Positions 17,175 through 24,856 of a stretch of 35,070 nucleotides of DNA are shown piece after piece. The stretch comes from JAVJUS01 sp040220455 (lineage in GTDB: Bacteria > Pseudomonadota > Alphaproteobacteria > DSM-16000 > Inquilinaceae). Where the stretch lies: positions 1-35,070 of the forward strand of contig JAVJUS010000032.1 in assembly GCA_040220455.1 (NCBI GenBank), in the 5' to 3' direction. The stretch's first letter is position 1. Every line of letters starts with the position of its first letter. The position numbers were made by a program, and so were the translations under genes. A model generated the notes under the pieces. That model was not told where the DNA came from. It did no database searches and saw only the letters and a program-made list of their open reading frames with translations.

Positions 17175-18416
17175 ATGACCACCGAGACGGCTCCACACGC
17201 ACCCCAGCCGACGCTGCAGCACTGGTTCATCGTCCTGTTCAGCTTCCTGGCCCTGTCCCTGTCCTTTTCGGCCCGTGCCGCCCTCGGTCTCGTCATGCCC
17301 GTCTGGCAGGAGGAACTCGGGTGGTCGAGCAGCTTCATTTCGGGGGTAGGGTCCGGTGCGCTTGTGGTCATGGCGTTCACCGCCCCGATTTCCGGCCGGC
17401 TGGTCGACCGGATCGGGCCGCGCCTCGCGCTCGCCATGGGGCTGAGCCTGATCGCCGTGGGCTGCAGCCTGATCACGGTGACCGAGAGCCGCGCCGTCTT
17501 CGCCTTCGCGTTCAGCGGCCTGTGCGGCGTGGGCTTCGGCATCGTCGCGACCCATGTCGTCTCGACCGCCGTGGCGCGGGCCTTCGACACGCGTCAGGGC
17601 CTCGCCACGGGGATCGCGACCTCCGGGGCGACGGGCGGGCAGTTCCTGATCGTGCCCCTGATCGCCACGCTGCTGGCGCTGGCGAGTTGGCGCTGGAGCT
17701 TCGCCGGCCTGGCCGCCGCGTGCTTCGTCATGGTGCCGCTGGTCCTGTGGTTCATGAGCCGGTCGGGCGTGTCCGCCGCTCCGCGCGCCCATCCCGACGG
17801 GGAGGCGGCGAGCCTGGCGCGCGACCTGCGGTTCGTCCTCACCCGGCCGACCTTCCACGCGCTGTTCTGGAGCTTCCTGATCTGCGGCTTCACCACGACC
17901 GGGGTGATCGAGACCCACCTGCTGCCCTTCGCGGCGCTGTGCGGCTTCCCGCCGATCCCGAGCGCGACCGCCTACGGCCTGCTGTCCGCCGTCAACCTCT
18001 GCGGCATGATCGCCGCCGGCTGGCTGACCGACCGGGTCAATCGGCCGATGCTGCTGGCGTCGATCTATATCCTGCGCGCCTTCAGCTTCCTGTTCCTGGG
18101 CTACTTCGTCAGCGCCGACCTGACCTATCTCTTTCTCTTCGCGGCGTTCTTCGGCGCCGTCGACTACGCGACCGTCCCGGTGACGGCGAGCCTGACCGCC
18201 AGCCATGTCGGCATGCACGTGATGGGTCTCGCCATGGGGCTGATCGCGGCCGGGCACGCCATCGGCGGCGCCATGGGGGCGTTCTTCGGCGGTTATGTCT
18301 TCGACTCGACCGGGGGATACACCCTGGTCTGGCTGTCGTCCTTCTGGATCGCTCTCGGCGCGGGGATCATGGTGATCTTCCTGCCCAAGCAGTCGCCACG
18401 CCTCGCCGCCGCGTGA
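17175..18416 (+). CDS. Major facilitator superfamily transporter, MCT/oxalate-formate antiporter-like
   Basis: The 413-residue protein has about 12 predicted membrane segments with the MFS pattern: a first helix at about 15-38, the loop 2-3 motif GRLVDRIGPRLALAMG, a central polar loop near residue 195 (SAAPRAHPDGEAASLARDLR) and a second-half repeat with GWLTDRVNRPMLLA. Helix-4/5 phrases such as GVGFGIVATHVVSTAVARAF with GLATGIATSGATGGQFLIVP are typical of the monocarboxylate/OxlT group. I choose the ATG at 17175 because the earlier GTG at 17124 would translate the tandem repeat. It is divergent from the LysR gene, so it probably moves a substrate or product of the LysR-controlled block. Import versus export cannot be told. 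Confidence 0.88.
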   Translation: MTTETAPHAPQPTLQHWFIVLFSFLALSLSFSARAALGLVMPVWQEELGWSSSFISGVGSGALVVMAFTAPISGRLVDRIGPRLALAMGLSLIAVGCSLITVTESRAVFAFAFSGLCGVGFGIVATHVVSTAVARAFDTRQGLATGIATSGATGGQFLIVPLIATLLALASWRWSFAGLAAACFVMVPLVLWFMSRSGVSAAPRAHPDGEAASLARDLRFVLTRPTFHALFWSFLICGFTTTGVIETHLLPFAALCGFPPIPSATAYGLLSAVNLCGMIAAGWLTDRVNRPMLLASIYILRAFSFLFLGYFVSADLTYLFLFAAFFGAVDYATVPVTASLTASHVGMHVMGLAMGLIAAGHAIGGAMGAFFGGYVFDSTGGYTLVWLSSFWIALGAGIMVIFLPKQSPRLAAA

Positions 18417-18470
18417 CGATCCGACGCTTCCGGCCCATAGAAAGCAAATATAACGAGATGCAACTTTATC

Positions 18471-18493
18471 GACTATACAATCACCGTGTAGTC
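18471..18493 (+). terminator. Hairpin downstream of the MFS gene
   Basis: GACTATAC (18471-18478) pairs with GTGTAGTC (18486-18493) with one mismatch (a possible G-U pair in RNA) and a 7-nt loop, 55 nt after the stop. No clear T-run follows, so it could instead be an operator for the small gene that starts near 18546. Confidence 0.35.
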
Positions 18494-18545
18494 TTGCGTC
18501 GGCGATCTATTATCCTGAGAGGCGCTTGACGCCGACCTCGCCTCC

Positions 18546-18869
18546 GTGCCGGCGCGGATCGGCGACTGGGCGATGGCCGTCGCCCAGCTCGAGATCGGCG
18601 GCGTCGAGGCCCTGCTGGAGGCGCGCGGCGCGGAGATCGCGGCCATCCTCGACACGCTGCGCCGCCACCGGGGCGCCGACGTCATCTGGCTCAACGCCGT
18701 CGACATCCTTGCCGGGCAGACCTGGCTCGTGGCCCCGACTGCCGAGGCCGCGACCCTGGTCGCCCGCGCCGCGCCGGAGGCCCGGACCGTCGGACCGGGC
18801 ATCGCCCGGCTCGACCGGCCCGTCGGGCGCAAGACCTTTGTCGCCCGGCTGACCGGCGCGGCCGGTTGA
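18546..18869 (+). CDS. Small protein of unknown function
   Basis: A 107-residue frame with the coding-type third-position bias of its neighbours. It begins with a predicted amphipathic helix (IGDWAMAVAQLEIGGVEALL), then helix and strand-like segments (DVIWLNAVDILAGQTWLVAP). No signal peptide, membrane segment or known motif is visible. The start is uncertain: GTG at 18546 has no clear ribosome site, an ATG at 18573 in frame is an alternative, and GAGAGGCG lies about 25 nt upstream of the GTG. It is convergent with the Pmp3 gene. I do not recognise the family. Confidence 0.5.
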   Translation: MPARIGDWAMAVAQLEIGGVEALLEARGAEIAAILDTLRRHRGADVIWLNAVDILAGQTWLVAPTAEAATLVARAAPEARTVGPGIARLDRPVGRKTFVARLTGAAG

Positions 18870-18890
18870 CGCCCCGCGTGAAGGGCAGGC

Positions 18891-19049
18891 TCACCGCCGG
18901 GCGATGATCCAGACGGCGTGTACGATGCCCGGGATGTAGCCGAGCAGGGTGAGCAGGATGTTCAGCCAGAAATGCAGGCCGAAACCGACCTGGAGGAAGA
19001 CGCCGACCGGCGGCAGCAGGACGGCCAGGATGATACGGATCAGGTCCAT
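18891..19049 (-). CDS. Pmp3/YqaE-family small membrane protein
   Basis: A 52-residue protein made of two hydrophobic helices (about 4-22 and 28-50) with the family features LLPPVGVFLQVGFG, HFWLNILLTLLGYIPG and HAVWIIARR. Members are small stress-linked plasma-membrane proteolipids; their molecular role is unclear. The length is exactly that of the family. The start is the ATG at 19047-19049. It is divergent from the DUF4112 gene (19237), and the 187 nt between them probably hold promoters for both. Confidence 0.92.
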   Translation of the reverse strand: MDLIRIILAVLLPPVGVFLQVGFGLHFWLNILLTLLGYIPGIVHAVWIIARR

Positions 19050-19236
19050 GATGGTTCTTTCTCGTTCCGGGTCCGGGCGTCGCTGTCGCCGAGCAGAGCG
19101 GGCGACGGTGGGCCCGCCGGTATCGGGCGCGCTGCCCCGGATGACGGGGGCGTCGGTCCAGGAACTCGTCCCGGGCCGGTACGGTTCCCTGTCCAACGCA
19201 TCGCCGCCTGTCGCGGAGTGAGGAGACGTCTCGACC

Positions 19237-19617
19237 ATGGACCGTCGCGGATCGCCGGACGACGGCACCCTCCCGAGCGGAAGGGCGCGCGAGCTCGATC
19301 GTTTGGCGGCGATCGCCCACCTGCTCGACGACGCCTTCCGGATTCCGGGAACGGGGCTGCGCTTCGGGCTCGACGGGCTGGTCGGGCTCGTGCCCGTCGG
19401 CGGCGATCTTCTGGCCGCGGGCGTGTCCGCGGCGATCGTCCTGTGGGCCTGGCGTCTCGGCGCGCCCGTGCCGCTGGTCGCCCGCATGCTCGGCAACGTC
19501 GTCCTCGACGGCGCGATCGGCACGATCCCGGTGGCGGGCGACCTGTTCGACTTCGGCTTCAAGGCCAACCGCCGCAATGTCGCGTTGCTGCGCCGGTACC
19601 TGGAGCGAGCCGGGTAG
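19237..19617 (+). CDS. DUF4112-family protein
   Basis: The 126-residue protein has the DUF4112 pattern: LDRLAAIAHLLDDAFRIPGT, then GLRFGLDGLVGLVPVGGDLL (about 44-64), a hydrophobic segment AAGVSAAIVLWAWRLG, and the repeated element GTIPVAGDLFDFGFKANRRN near the end. It is likely associated with the membrane; the function is unknown. GGAGTGAGGAGACG upstream of the ATG supplies a ribosome site. It is divergent from the Pmp3-like gene and convergent with the lipoprotein gene, with a perfect hairpin between the two ends. Confidence 0.88.
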   Translation: MDRRGSPDDGTLPSGRARELDRLAAIAHLLDDAFRIPGTGLRFGLDGLVGLVPVGGDLLAAGVSAAIVLWAWRLGAPVPLVARMLGNVVLDGAIGTIPVAGDLFDFGFKANRRNVALLRRYLERAG

Positions 19618-19621
19618 CGCG

Positions 19622-19643
19622 TGTCGTCGAATTGGCGACGACA
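19622..19643. terminator. Hairpin between convergent genes
   Basis: TGTCGTCG (19622-19629) and CGACGACA (19636-19643) form a perfect 8-bp stem with a 6-nt loop, directly after the DUF4112 stop (19617) and before the end of the lipoprotein gene (19671). It fits a bidirectional terminator, though no long T-run is present. Confidence 0.5.
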
Positions 19644-19670
19644 GCTTCCGCGCGCCGACGAGGCGGCTCG

Positions 19671-20357
19671 CTATTCCGGCGTCGACGAGCCGCCGAGCAG
19701 GGTCACCGCATAGGCGGTTCCGAGCGCGCCGGTCACCAGCACCGCCGGCAGGTCGATCAGCCGGGCGTTGAGGAACCGGGCGGGCGGCTCGTAGGTCCCG
19801 CGCGCCGCCGCGCGCACCGTCCAGTAGCTCACCAGCGTGTCGGCATAGGCGACGGTCAGCGGGTTGGCATCGGGATCGGCGCGCGCCTCGGCGAGCCAGA
19901 TCTCGAGCGCCGCCACACCCTCGCGCTGGGTCGCCATGTTGTCGCCCGGCAGGGCGTCCACCCGGCGGGCGACGAAGCGCGCCGCCTCCGCCTCCTCGGC
20001 ATTGCCGGCGGCCTCCGCCGCCTCGGCGAGACCGCGCCATGCCTCGAGCAGGTCGGGCCAGGCCGTCGCCGCCTCGCGGAAGGCGCTGGCGCGGTCCTCC
20101 GGCGTCGTCGCGGCCCGGGCGGCGGCGAGCCGGCCCAGGCCCTTGTCCCGGTCGAAGGGCGTATAGTCGGGCGCCGGCGCGGCGGTCGCCTCGTCGCCGT
20201 CGAGATCGATGCCGATCAGGGCCGCGTCGCGGTCGGCCTCCGACGGCGGCAGGGGCGGCGGCGCGTCGTCGAAGCGGGGCAGGGCGCAGCCGGCCACGAG
20301 CCAGGCCGCCACCAGGGCCGGGACAAGGGCCTCGCCCCGGGGTATGCGGATGCTCAC
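19671..20357 (-). CDS. Putative lipoprotein of unknown function
   Basis: The 228-residue protein has a lipoprotein signal: a hydrophobic segment ALVPALVAAWLVAGC with the lipobox LVAGC at about residues 20-24. A Pro-rich stretch follows, then an Ala/Glu-rich helical region (about 75-160) that looks like short TPR-like helices, and a C-terminal hydrophobic segment LPAVLVTGALGTAYAVTLLGG. It starts with GTG whose last bases overlap the stop of the TetR gene (GTGA), so the two are cotranscribed. I do not recognise a family. It may sit in the cell envelope; a link with pyrimidine catabolism is suggested only by the overlap. Confidence 0.75.
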   Translation of the reverse strand: MSIRIPRGEALVPALVAAWLVAGCALPRFDDAPPPLPPSEADRDAALIGIDLDGDEATAAPAPDYTPFDRDKGLGRLAAARAATTPEDRASAFREAATAWPDLLEAWRGLAEAAEAAGNAEEAEAARFVARRVDALPGDNMATQREGVAALEIWLAEARADPDANPLTVAYADTLVSYWTVRAAARGTYEPPARFLNARLIDLPAVLVTGALGTAYAVTLLGGSSTPE

Positions 20358-21106
20358 GAGCCTTGCTCCGGGCCCGGAACGGGCAGGCCGCAGCCGCGCA
20401 GGGCGAAGGCCACCACCTCGCGCGTCGCTCGGTCATGATCGTCGTCCTCCAGACGCGCGCGGCCGAGCACGGCGCGGACCTGGACGTCGAAATCGGCGTA
20501 GGTCTGGGTCATGGCCCACAGCATGAAGAACAGGTGGCGCGGATCGACCGGCGCCATGCGGCCTTGGGCGATCCAGCCCTCGATCACCGCGCCCTTCTCC
20601 TCCACCGTGCGGCGCAGCTTGTCGGAAAGATAGGGCTCGATCTGGTGCGCGCCGTGGACGATCTCGTTGGCGAAGACCTTGGAGGCCAGAGGGCGCGAGC
20701 GCGACCAGGCCATCTTGTCCCGGACATAGGCGGCCAGCGCTTCGGCCGGATCGCGCTCGGGGCCTATATGGTCGAAGGCCTCGACCCACATGTCCAGGAT
20801 GCGCGACAGCAGCGTGCGGTAGAGCGTGCGCTTGGTGCCGAAATAGTAGTGGAGGTTGGCCTTCGGCAGGCCCGCCCGCTCGGCGATCGCCTGCATCGAC
20901 GCGCCGGTGTAGCCGGCCTCCGCGAACACCGCCTCGGCGGCGTCGAGGATGCGCGCCTCGTTGATTCGGCGCGTGCGCCCACCGGCCGGGCGCGGCACGG
21001 TCAGCCCGTCGGCCTCCGTCCCGGCGTCCGGCGCCGCGCCGGGATCGGTGTCCGGTTCGGCAGCCATCCTGCGGCCAGAAGCGTTCGCGGGCAGGGATCG
21101 GGGCAT
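20354..21106 (-). CDS. TetR-family regulator, RutR-like (pyrimidine catabolism)
   Basis: The 250-residue protein has a TetR DNA-binding domain at about 48-100 (ARILDAAEAVFAEAGYTGAS and LPKANLHYYFGTKRTLYRTLL) and a RutR/YcdC-like C-terminal domain (RPLASKVFANEIVHGAHQIE, RHLFFMLWAMTQTYADF). RutR senses uracil or thymine and represses pyrimidine use. About 40 low-complexity residues precede the core; internal starts such as the ATG at 21067 are possible. The ATG at 21106 has GGGAAAG upstream. It is divergent from preT, and a RutR-like palindrome lies between them at 21226-21241. The lipoprotein gene follows with a GTGA overlap. Role as local repressor of preT-preA is well supported by context. 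Confidence 0.88.
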   Translation of the reverse strand: MPRSLPANASGRRMAAEPDTDPGAAPDAGTEADGLTVPRPAGGRTRRINEARILDAAEAVFAEAGYTGASMQAIAERAGLPKANLHYYFGTKRTLYRTLLSRILDMWVEAFDHIGPERDPAEALAAYVRDKMAWSRSRPLASKVFANEIVHGAHQIEPYLSDKLRRTVEEKGAVIEGWIAQGRMAPVDPRHLFFMLWAMTQTYADFDVQVRAVLGRARLEDDDHDRATREVVAFALRGCGLPVPGPEQGS

Positions 21107-21225
21107 CACGCTTTCCCGTGTCCCCCGCCGCCGGCCTCGTGTCAAGCCGGACGGTTCCTTTGCCGCCCGGCGCCAATGCCGAATATCCGGGCAATTCGTG
21201 CCTGGGTTCGAGGCATAAAATGACT

Positions 21226-21241
21226 TTGACCGATCGGTCAG
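21226..21241. promoter_or_regulatory. RutR-like operator in the TetR-preT divergent promoter
   Basis: TTGACCGATCGGTCAG contains a perfect 14-bp palindrome (21227-21240) and agrees with the E. coli RutR site TTGACCAnnTGGTCAA at 11 of 14 defined positions. It lies 120 nt upstream of the tetR start and 76 nt upstream of the preT start. Confidence 0.7.
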
Positions 21242-21316
21242 GTTTTGGCAGCCTCTCAATGATGAGCGGTCCATCGTCGGGCCGCGCTCGGCGGCGTAAC
21301 GGACGGGGCGACGGCG

Positions 21317-22708
21317 ATGACCGTGACGGATGACAGGACGAACTCCGCGAACGCGGGCCCGGACATCGCGGCCGGCCGGCTCGACCCGCCGACGCTGGCA
21401 GAGAATTTCGCCGACGCCCATCCGCCGCTGACGCGCACCCAGGCGCCGATCGAGGCGGCACGCTGCTATTTCTGTTACGATGCGCCCTGCGTGGAGGCGT
21501 GCCCGACGGGCATCGACATCCCCTCCTTCATCCGCTCGATCGCCACGGGCAACACCAAGGGCGCGGCGACGACGATCCTCGAGGCGAACATCATGGGCGG
21601 CATGTGCGCCCGGGTGTGCCCGGTCGAGGAGCTGTGCGAGGAGGCTTGCGTGCGCAACACGCACGAGGACAAGCCCGTCGCGATCGGCCTGCTCCAGCGC
21701 TTCGCCACCGACACCCTGTTCGAGCGCGGCGACCGGCCCTTTACCCGGGCCGAGCCGACCGGCCGGCGCGTCGCCGTCGTCGGCGGCGGGCCCGCCGGCA
21801 TGGCCTGCGCCCACGGCCTCGCCCGGCGCGGCCACGACGTGGTCGTCTTCGAGGCGCGGGAGAAGGCGGGCGGCCTCAACGAATACGGCATCGCCGCCTA
21901 CAAGACGCCGGAGGACTTCGCCCAGCGCGAGCTGGACTTCATCCTGTCGATCGGCGGAATCGAGGTGCGCAACGGCCACGCGCTCGGTCGCGAGATCGAC
22001 CTGGCGGAGCTGCGCCGGGACTTCGATGCCGTCTTCCTCGGCCTCGGCCACAACGCGGTGCGCGATCTGGGCCTGGAGGGCGAGGCGATGGCCGGCGTCG
22101 AGAACGCGGTCGACTACATCGCCGGCCTGCGCCAGGCCACCGACAAGGGCGCGCTGCCGATCGGCCGTCGGGTCGTCGTGATCGGCGGCGGCAACACCGC
22201 GATCGACATCGCCACCCAGGCCCGCCGCCTGGGCGCGGAGGACGTCACCCTGGTCTACCGCCGCGGGCCGGAGCACATGTCCGCGACCTGGAAGGAGCAG
22301 GAGTGGGCGCAGACCAACGGCGTCAAGATCAAGTACTGGGCCCAGCCCCGCGGCCTCGCCGGCTGGCCCGCGTCCACCGGCGGCCGCATGGCGGTCAAGG
22401 AGATCGTCTTCGAGTACACGCAGCTCGACGGCTCGGGCCGGCTGGCAGGGACCGGCGACACCTTCACCCTGCTCGCCGACCAGGTCTTCAAGGCGATCGG
22501 CCAGACCTTCGTGCCCGGCACGACGCTGGGCTCGGCCGACCTGCTGGAGATGTCGGGCGACCGGATCGCGGTCAACGACGAGCGCATGACCTCGATCTCC
22601 GGCGTCTATGCCGGCGGCGACTGCGTGCCCGGCACCGACCTGACCGTTTCGGCGGTGGAGGACGGCAAGCGCGCCGCCGAGGCGATCGACCGGGCCTTGC
22701 GGGCCTGA
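21317..22708 (+). CDS. preT: NAD-dependent dihydropyrimidine dehydrogenase, subunit PreT
   Basis: The 463-residue protein is the small flavoprotein subunit. Two N-terminal Fe-S cysteine groups are present: C50, C53, C58, C62 (CYFCYDAPCVEACP) and C97, C101, C107, C111 (CARVCPVEELCEEAC). An FAD site follows (GGGPAGMA, 156-163) and a NAD site (GGGNTAID, 290-297), then ISGVYAGGDC near the end. It passes electrons from NADH to PreA for reduction of uracil or thymine to the dihydro form. GGACGGGG precedes the ATG at 21317. It is the first gene of an operon with the sulfotransferase-like gene and preA, and is divergent from the RutR-like gene. Confidence 0.95.
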   Translation: MTVTDDRTNSANAGPDIAAGRLDPPTLAENFADAHPPLTRTQAPIEAARCYFCYDAPCVEACPTGIDIPSFIRSIATGNTKGAATTILEANIMGGMCARVCPVEELCEEACVRNTHEDKPVAIGLLQRFATDTLFERGDRPFTRAEPTGRRVAVVGGGPAGMACAHGLARRGHDVVVFEAREKAGGLNEYGIAAYKTPEDFAQRELDFILSIGGIEVRNGHALGREIDLAELRRDFDAVFLGLGHNAVRDLGLEGEAMAGVENAVDYIAGLRQATDKGALPIGRRVVVIGGGNTAIDIATQARRLGAEDVTLVYRRGPEHMSATWKEQEWAQTNGVKIKYWAQPRGLAGWPASTGGRMAVKEIVFEYTQLDGSGRLAGTGDTFTLLADQVFKAIGQTFVPGTTLGSADLLEMSGDRIAVNDERMTSISGVYAGGDCVPGTDLTVSAVEDGKRAAEAIDRALRA

Positions 22709-22727
22709 GGAACGGGGAGCCGCCGGG

Positions 22728-23450
22728 ATGAGCCGCGGGCCGCGCCGTCTCCTGGTCCATGCGATGCAGGCCTCCGGCGCCTCGGCGGTCACCGCCTGGC
22801 TCGCCCAGCGGCCCGACTGCCTGGCCCTGGTGGACGTACCGCTGACCCATGTCACGCCCCGGATCGCCAGCGACCGGCCGGCGATCGCCAAGGCGGTGAT
22901 CACCACGGCCTACTCGCTGGCCGAGCACGCTGCGCGCTTCGAGGCCGATGCCCGGATCCTGGTCGTGCGCGACCCGCGCGCCATCCATGCGAGCCTGTCG
23001 CGCCGGCCCTACCGGGACGACAACGGCCTGATGGAGGAGAAGCTGGCAGCGCTCGACGCCGCCTTCGCCGAGGGCCGCCGCGCCTACGACCTCGTTGTCG
23101 CCTTCGAGGACGTGCTGGCCGACCGGGCGGTCGCCGCCGAGGCCGTGCGGGCGATCGGCTGGCCGGTCGAGGACGGCCACGACGACTTCCCGCGCGGCCC
23201 GGAGGCGATGCTGGCCGATCTGCGCGCCACGGCGCCCGACCTCTTCGCGCGCTTTCCCCTCGGCTTCGGCGACTGGCGGCCGGGTGGGTTCGACGAGACC
23301 CGCTCGACGCCGTCCCGGCTGCCCGAGGCGGAGGCGGCGCGGCTCGCCGAACTCTGCCCGACGCTCACCGATCACTATCGCGCCCGCGCCGCCTCGGCGG
23401 CCGGCGGCCGGCCCATGGCCGCCGCCGGTGCCGCGCCGGCGCCGTCATGA
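22728..23450 (+). CDS. Sulfotransferase-like P-loop protein within the pyrimidine operon
   Basis: The 240-residue protein has features reminiscent of the sulfotransferase superfamily: an N-terminal strand and loop LLVHAMQASGASAVTAWLAQ (about 8-27), in the place of the sulfonate-donor-binding loop, and VVRDPRAIHASLSRRPY at 79-95, like the 3'-phosphate-binding RDPR…S element. The usual Gly-Ser-Thr residues of the first loop are not all present, so activity is uncertain. The C-terminus is Ala/Pro-rich. It starts 19 nt after preT and ends directly before preA, so it is part of this operon. No role for a sulfotransferase in pyrimidine breakdown is known to me. Confidence 0.65.
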   Translation: MSRGPRRLLVHAMQASGASAVTAWLAQRPDCLALVDVPLTHVTPRIASDRPAIAKAVITTAYSLAEHAARFEADARILVVRDPRAIHASLSRRPYRDDNGLMEEKLAALDAAFAEGRRAYDLVVAFEDVLADRAVAAEAVRAIGWPVEDGHDDFPRGPEAMLADLRATAPDLFARFPLGFGDWRPGGFDETRSTPSRLPEAEAARLAELCPTLTDHYRARAASAAGGRPMAAAGAAPAPS

Positions 23451-23461
23451 GGAGACCCGAG

Positions 23462-24739
23462 ATGGCGGACCTGACCAACAGCTTCGTCGGCGTGCGCTCG
23501 CCGAACCCGTACTGGCTGGCCTCGGCCCCGCCGACAGACAAGAAGTACAACGTGGAGCGGGCGTTCCGGGCCGGCTGGGGCGGCGTGGTGTGGAAGACGC
23601 TGGGCGAGGACCCGCCCATCGTCAACGTCTCCAGCCGCTACGGTGCGGTCATGTACAACGGCACGCGCGTCGCCGGTTTCAACAACATCGAGCTGATCAC
23701 CGACCGGCCGCTCGAGGTCAATCTGCGCGAGATCAAGGAGGTCAAGCGCGACTGGCCCGACCGGGCGATGATCGTCTCGCTGATGGTCCCGTGCGAGGAG
23801 GAGAACTGGAAGGCGATCCTCCGCCGCGTGGAGGAGACCGGCGCCGACGGGATCGAGCTCAATTTCGGCTGCCCGCACGGCATGTCGGAGCGCGGCATGG
23901 GCTCCGCCGTCGGCCAGGTGCCGGAGTATGTCGAGATGGTCACCCGGTGGTGCAAGCAGCACAGCCGCATGCCGGTGATCGTCAAGCTGACGCCGAACGT
24001 CACCTCGATCCTGCCGCCGGCGCGCGCGGCCAAGCGGGGCGGGGCGGATGCCGTGTCGCTGATCAACACCATCCAGTCGGTGGTGAGCATCGATCTCGAC
24101 AGCATGGCGCCGGAGCCCGTCGTTCACGGCAAGGGCACCCATGGCGGCTATTGCGGGCCGGCGGTCAAGCCGATCGCGCTGCGCATGGTGGGCGAGATCG
24201 CGCGCGATCCGGAGTGCCGGGGCCTGGCGATCTCGGGCATCGGCGGCGTGTCGTCGTGGCGCGAGGCGGCGGAGTTCATGGCCATGGGGGCGGGCAACGT
24301 GCAGGTCTGCACGGCGGCCATGACCCACGGCTTCAAGATCGTCGAGGACATGGTCTCGGGCCTGGCCAACTGGATGGACGAGAAGGGCTATCCGGAGACC
24401 GAGGCCTTCCGCGGCGCGGCGGTGCCCAACTTCGTCGAGTGGGGCCAGCTCGACCTGAACTACAAGACCGTGGCCGATATCGACCAGGATCTCTGCATCC
24501 AGTGCGGCAAGTGCTACATCGCCTGCGAGGACACCTCGCACCAGTCGATCGCGGCGCTGAAGGACGAGGCCGGCCGGCGCAAGTACGAGATCATCGAGGA
24601 GGAGTGCGTCGGCTGCAACCTGTGCATGCATGTCTGCCCGGTGGACGACTGCATCACGATGAAGGAAATCGACACCGGCAAGCCCTACCTGAGCTGGGGC
24701 GAGCACCCGAACAACCCCATGCGTCAGGCCGCGGAGTAA
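23462..24739 (+). CDS. preA: NAD-dependent dihydropyrimidine dehydrogenase, subunit PreA
   Basis: The 425-residue protein is the catalytic subunit. An FMN-binding barrel (about 1-320) carries the active-site loop FGCPHGMSERGMG with C137 and H139, which match C671 and H673 of mammalian DPD. The C-terminal domain binds two [4Fe-4S] clusters through C345, C348, C351, C355 and C382, C385, C388, C392. It reduces uracil or thymine using electrons from PreT. The ATG at 23462 has AGGAG about 8 nt upstream; an earlier ATG at 23447 overlaps the preceding stop. Two hairpins follow the gene, closing the operon. Confidence 0.95.
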   Translation: MADLTNSFVGVRSPNPYWLASAPPTDKKYNVERAFRAGWGGVVWKTLGEDPPIVNVSSRYGAVMYNGTRVAGFNNIELITDRPLEVNLREIKEVKRDWPDRAMIVSLMVPCEEENWKAILRRVEETGADGIELNFGCPHGMSERGMGSAVGQVPEYVEMVTRWCKQHSRMPVIVKLTPNVTSILPPARAAKRGGADAVSLINTIQSVVSIDLDSMAPEPVVHGKGTHGGYCGPAVKPIALRMVGEIARDPECRGLAISGIGGVSSWREAAEFMAMGAGNVQVCTAAMTHGFKIVEDMVSGLANWMDEKGYPETEAFRGAAVPNFVEWGQLDLNYKTVADIDQDLCIQCGKCYIACEDTSHQSIAALKDEAGRRKYEIIEEECVGCNLCMHVCPVDDCITMKEIDTGKPYLSWGEHPNNPMRQAAE

Positions 24740-24746
24740 AAGGAAG

Positions 24747-24770
24747 CCGGCGCGGAGGGAACCGCGCCGG
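24747..24770. terminator. Terminator hairpin after preA
   Basis: CCGGCGCGG (24747-24755) and CCGCGCCGG (24762-24770) form a perfect 9-bp stem with loop AGGGAA, 7 nt after the preA stop. On the other strand the stem is followed by CTTCCTTTTA, so it could also end transcription of the opposing arsM-like gene. Confidence 0.7.
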
Positions 24771-24779
24771 AAAGGAAGA

Positions 24780-24819
24780 GGGGCCGCCGCCGGAGGAGAG
24801 GCGAACCGGCGACGGCCCC
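24780..24819. terminator. Second hairpin between preA and the arsM-like gene
   Basis: GGGGCCG (24780-24786) pairs with CGGCCCC (24813-24819), with an inner GCCGG/CCGGC stem. It follows the 24747-24770 hairpin closely, between convergent genes, so it probably helps stop read-through. Confidence 0.55.
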
Positions 24820-24856
24820 TGTCGCGCTGTCGACGCCCGAGGGAGGGGGCAGGGCG

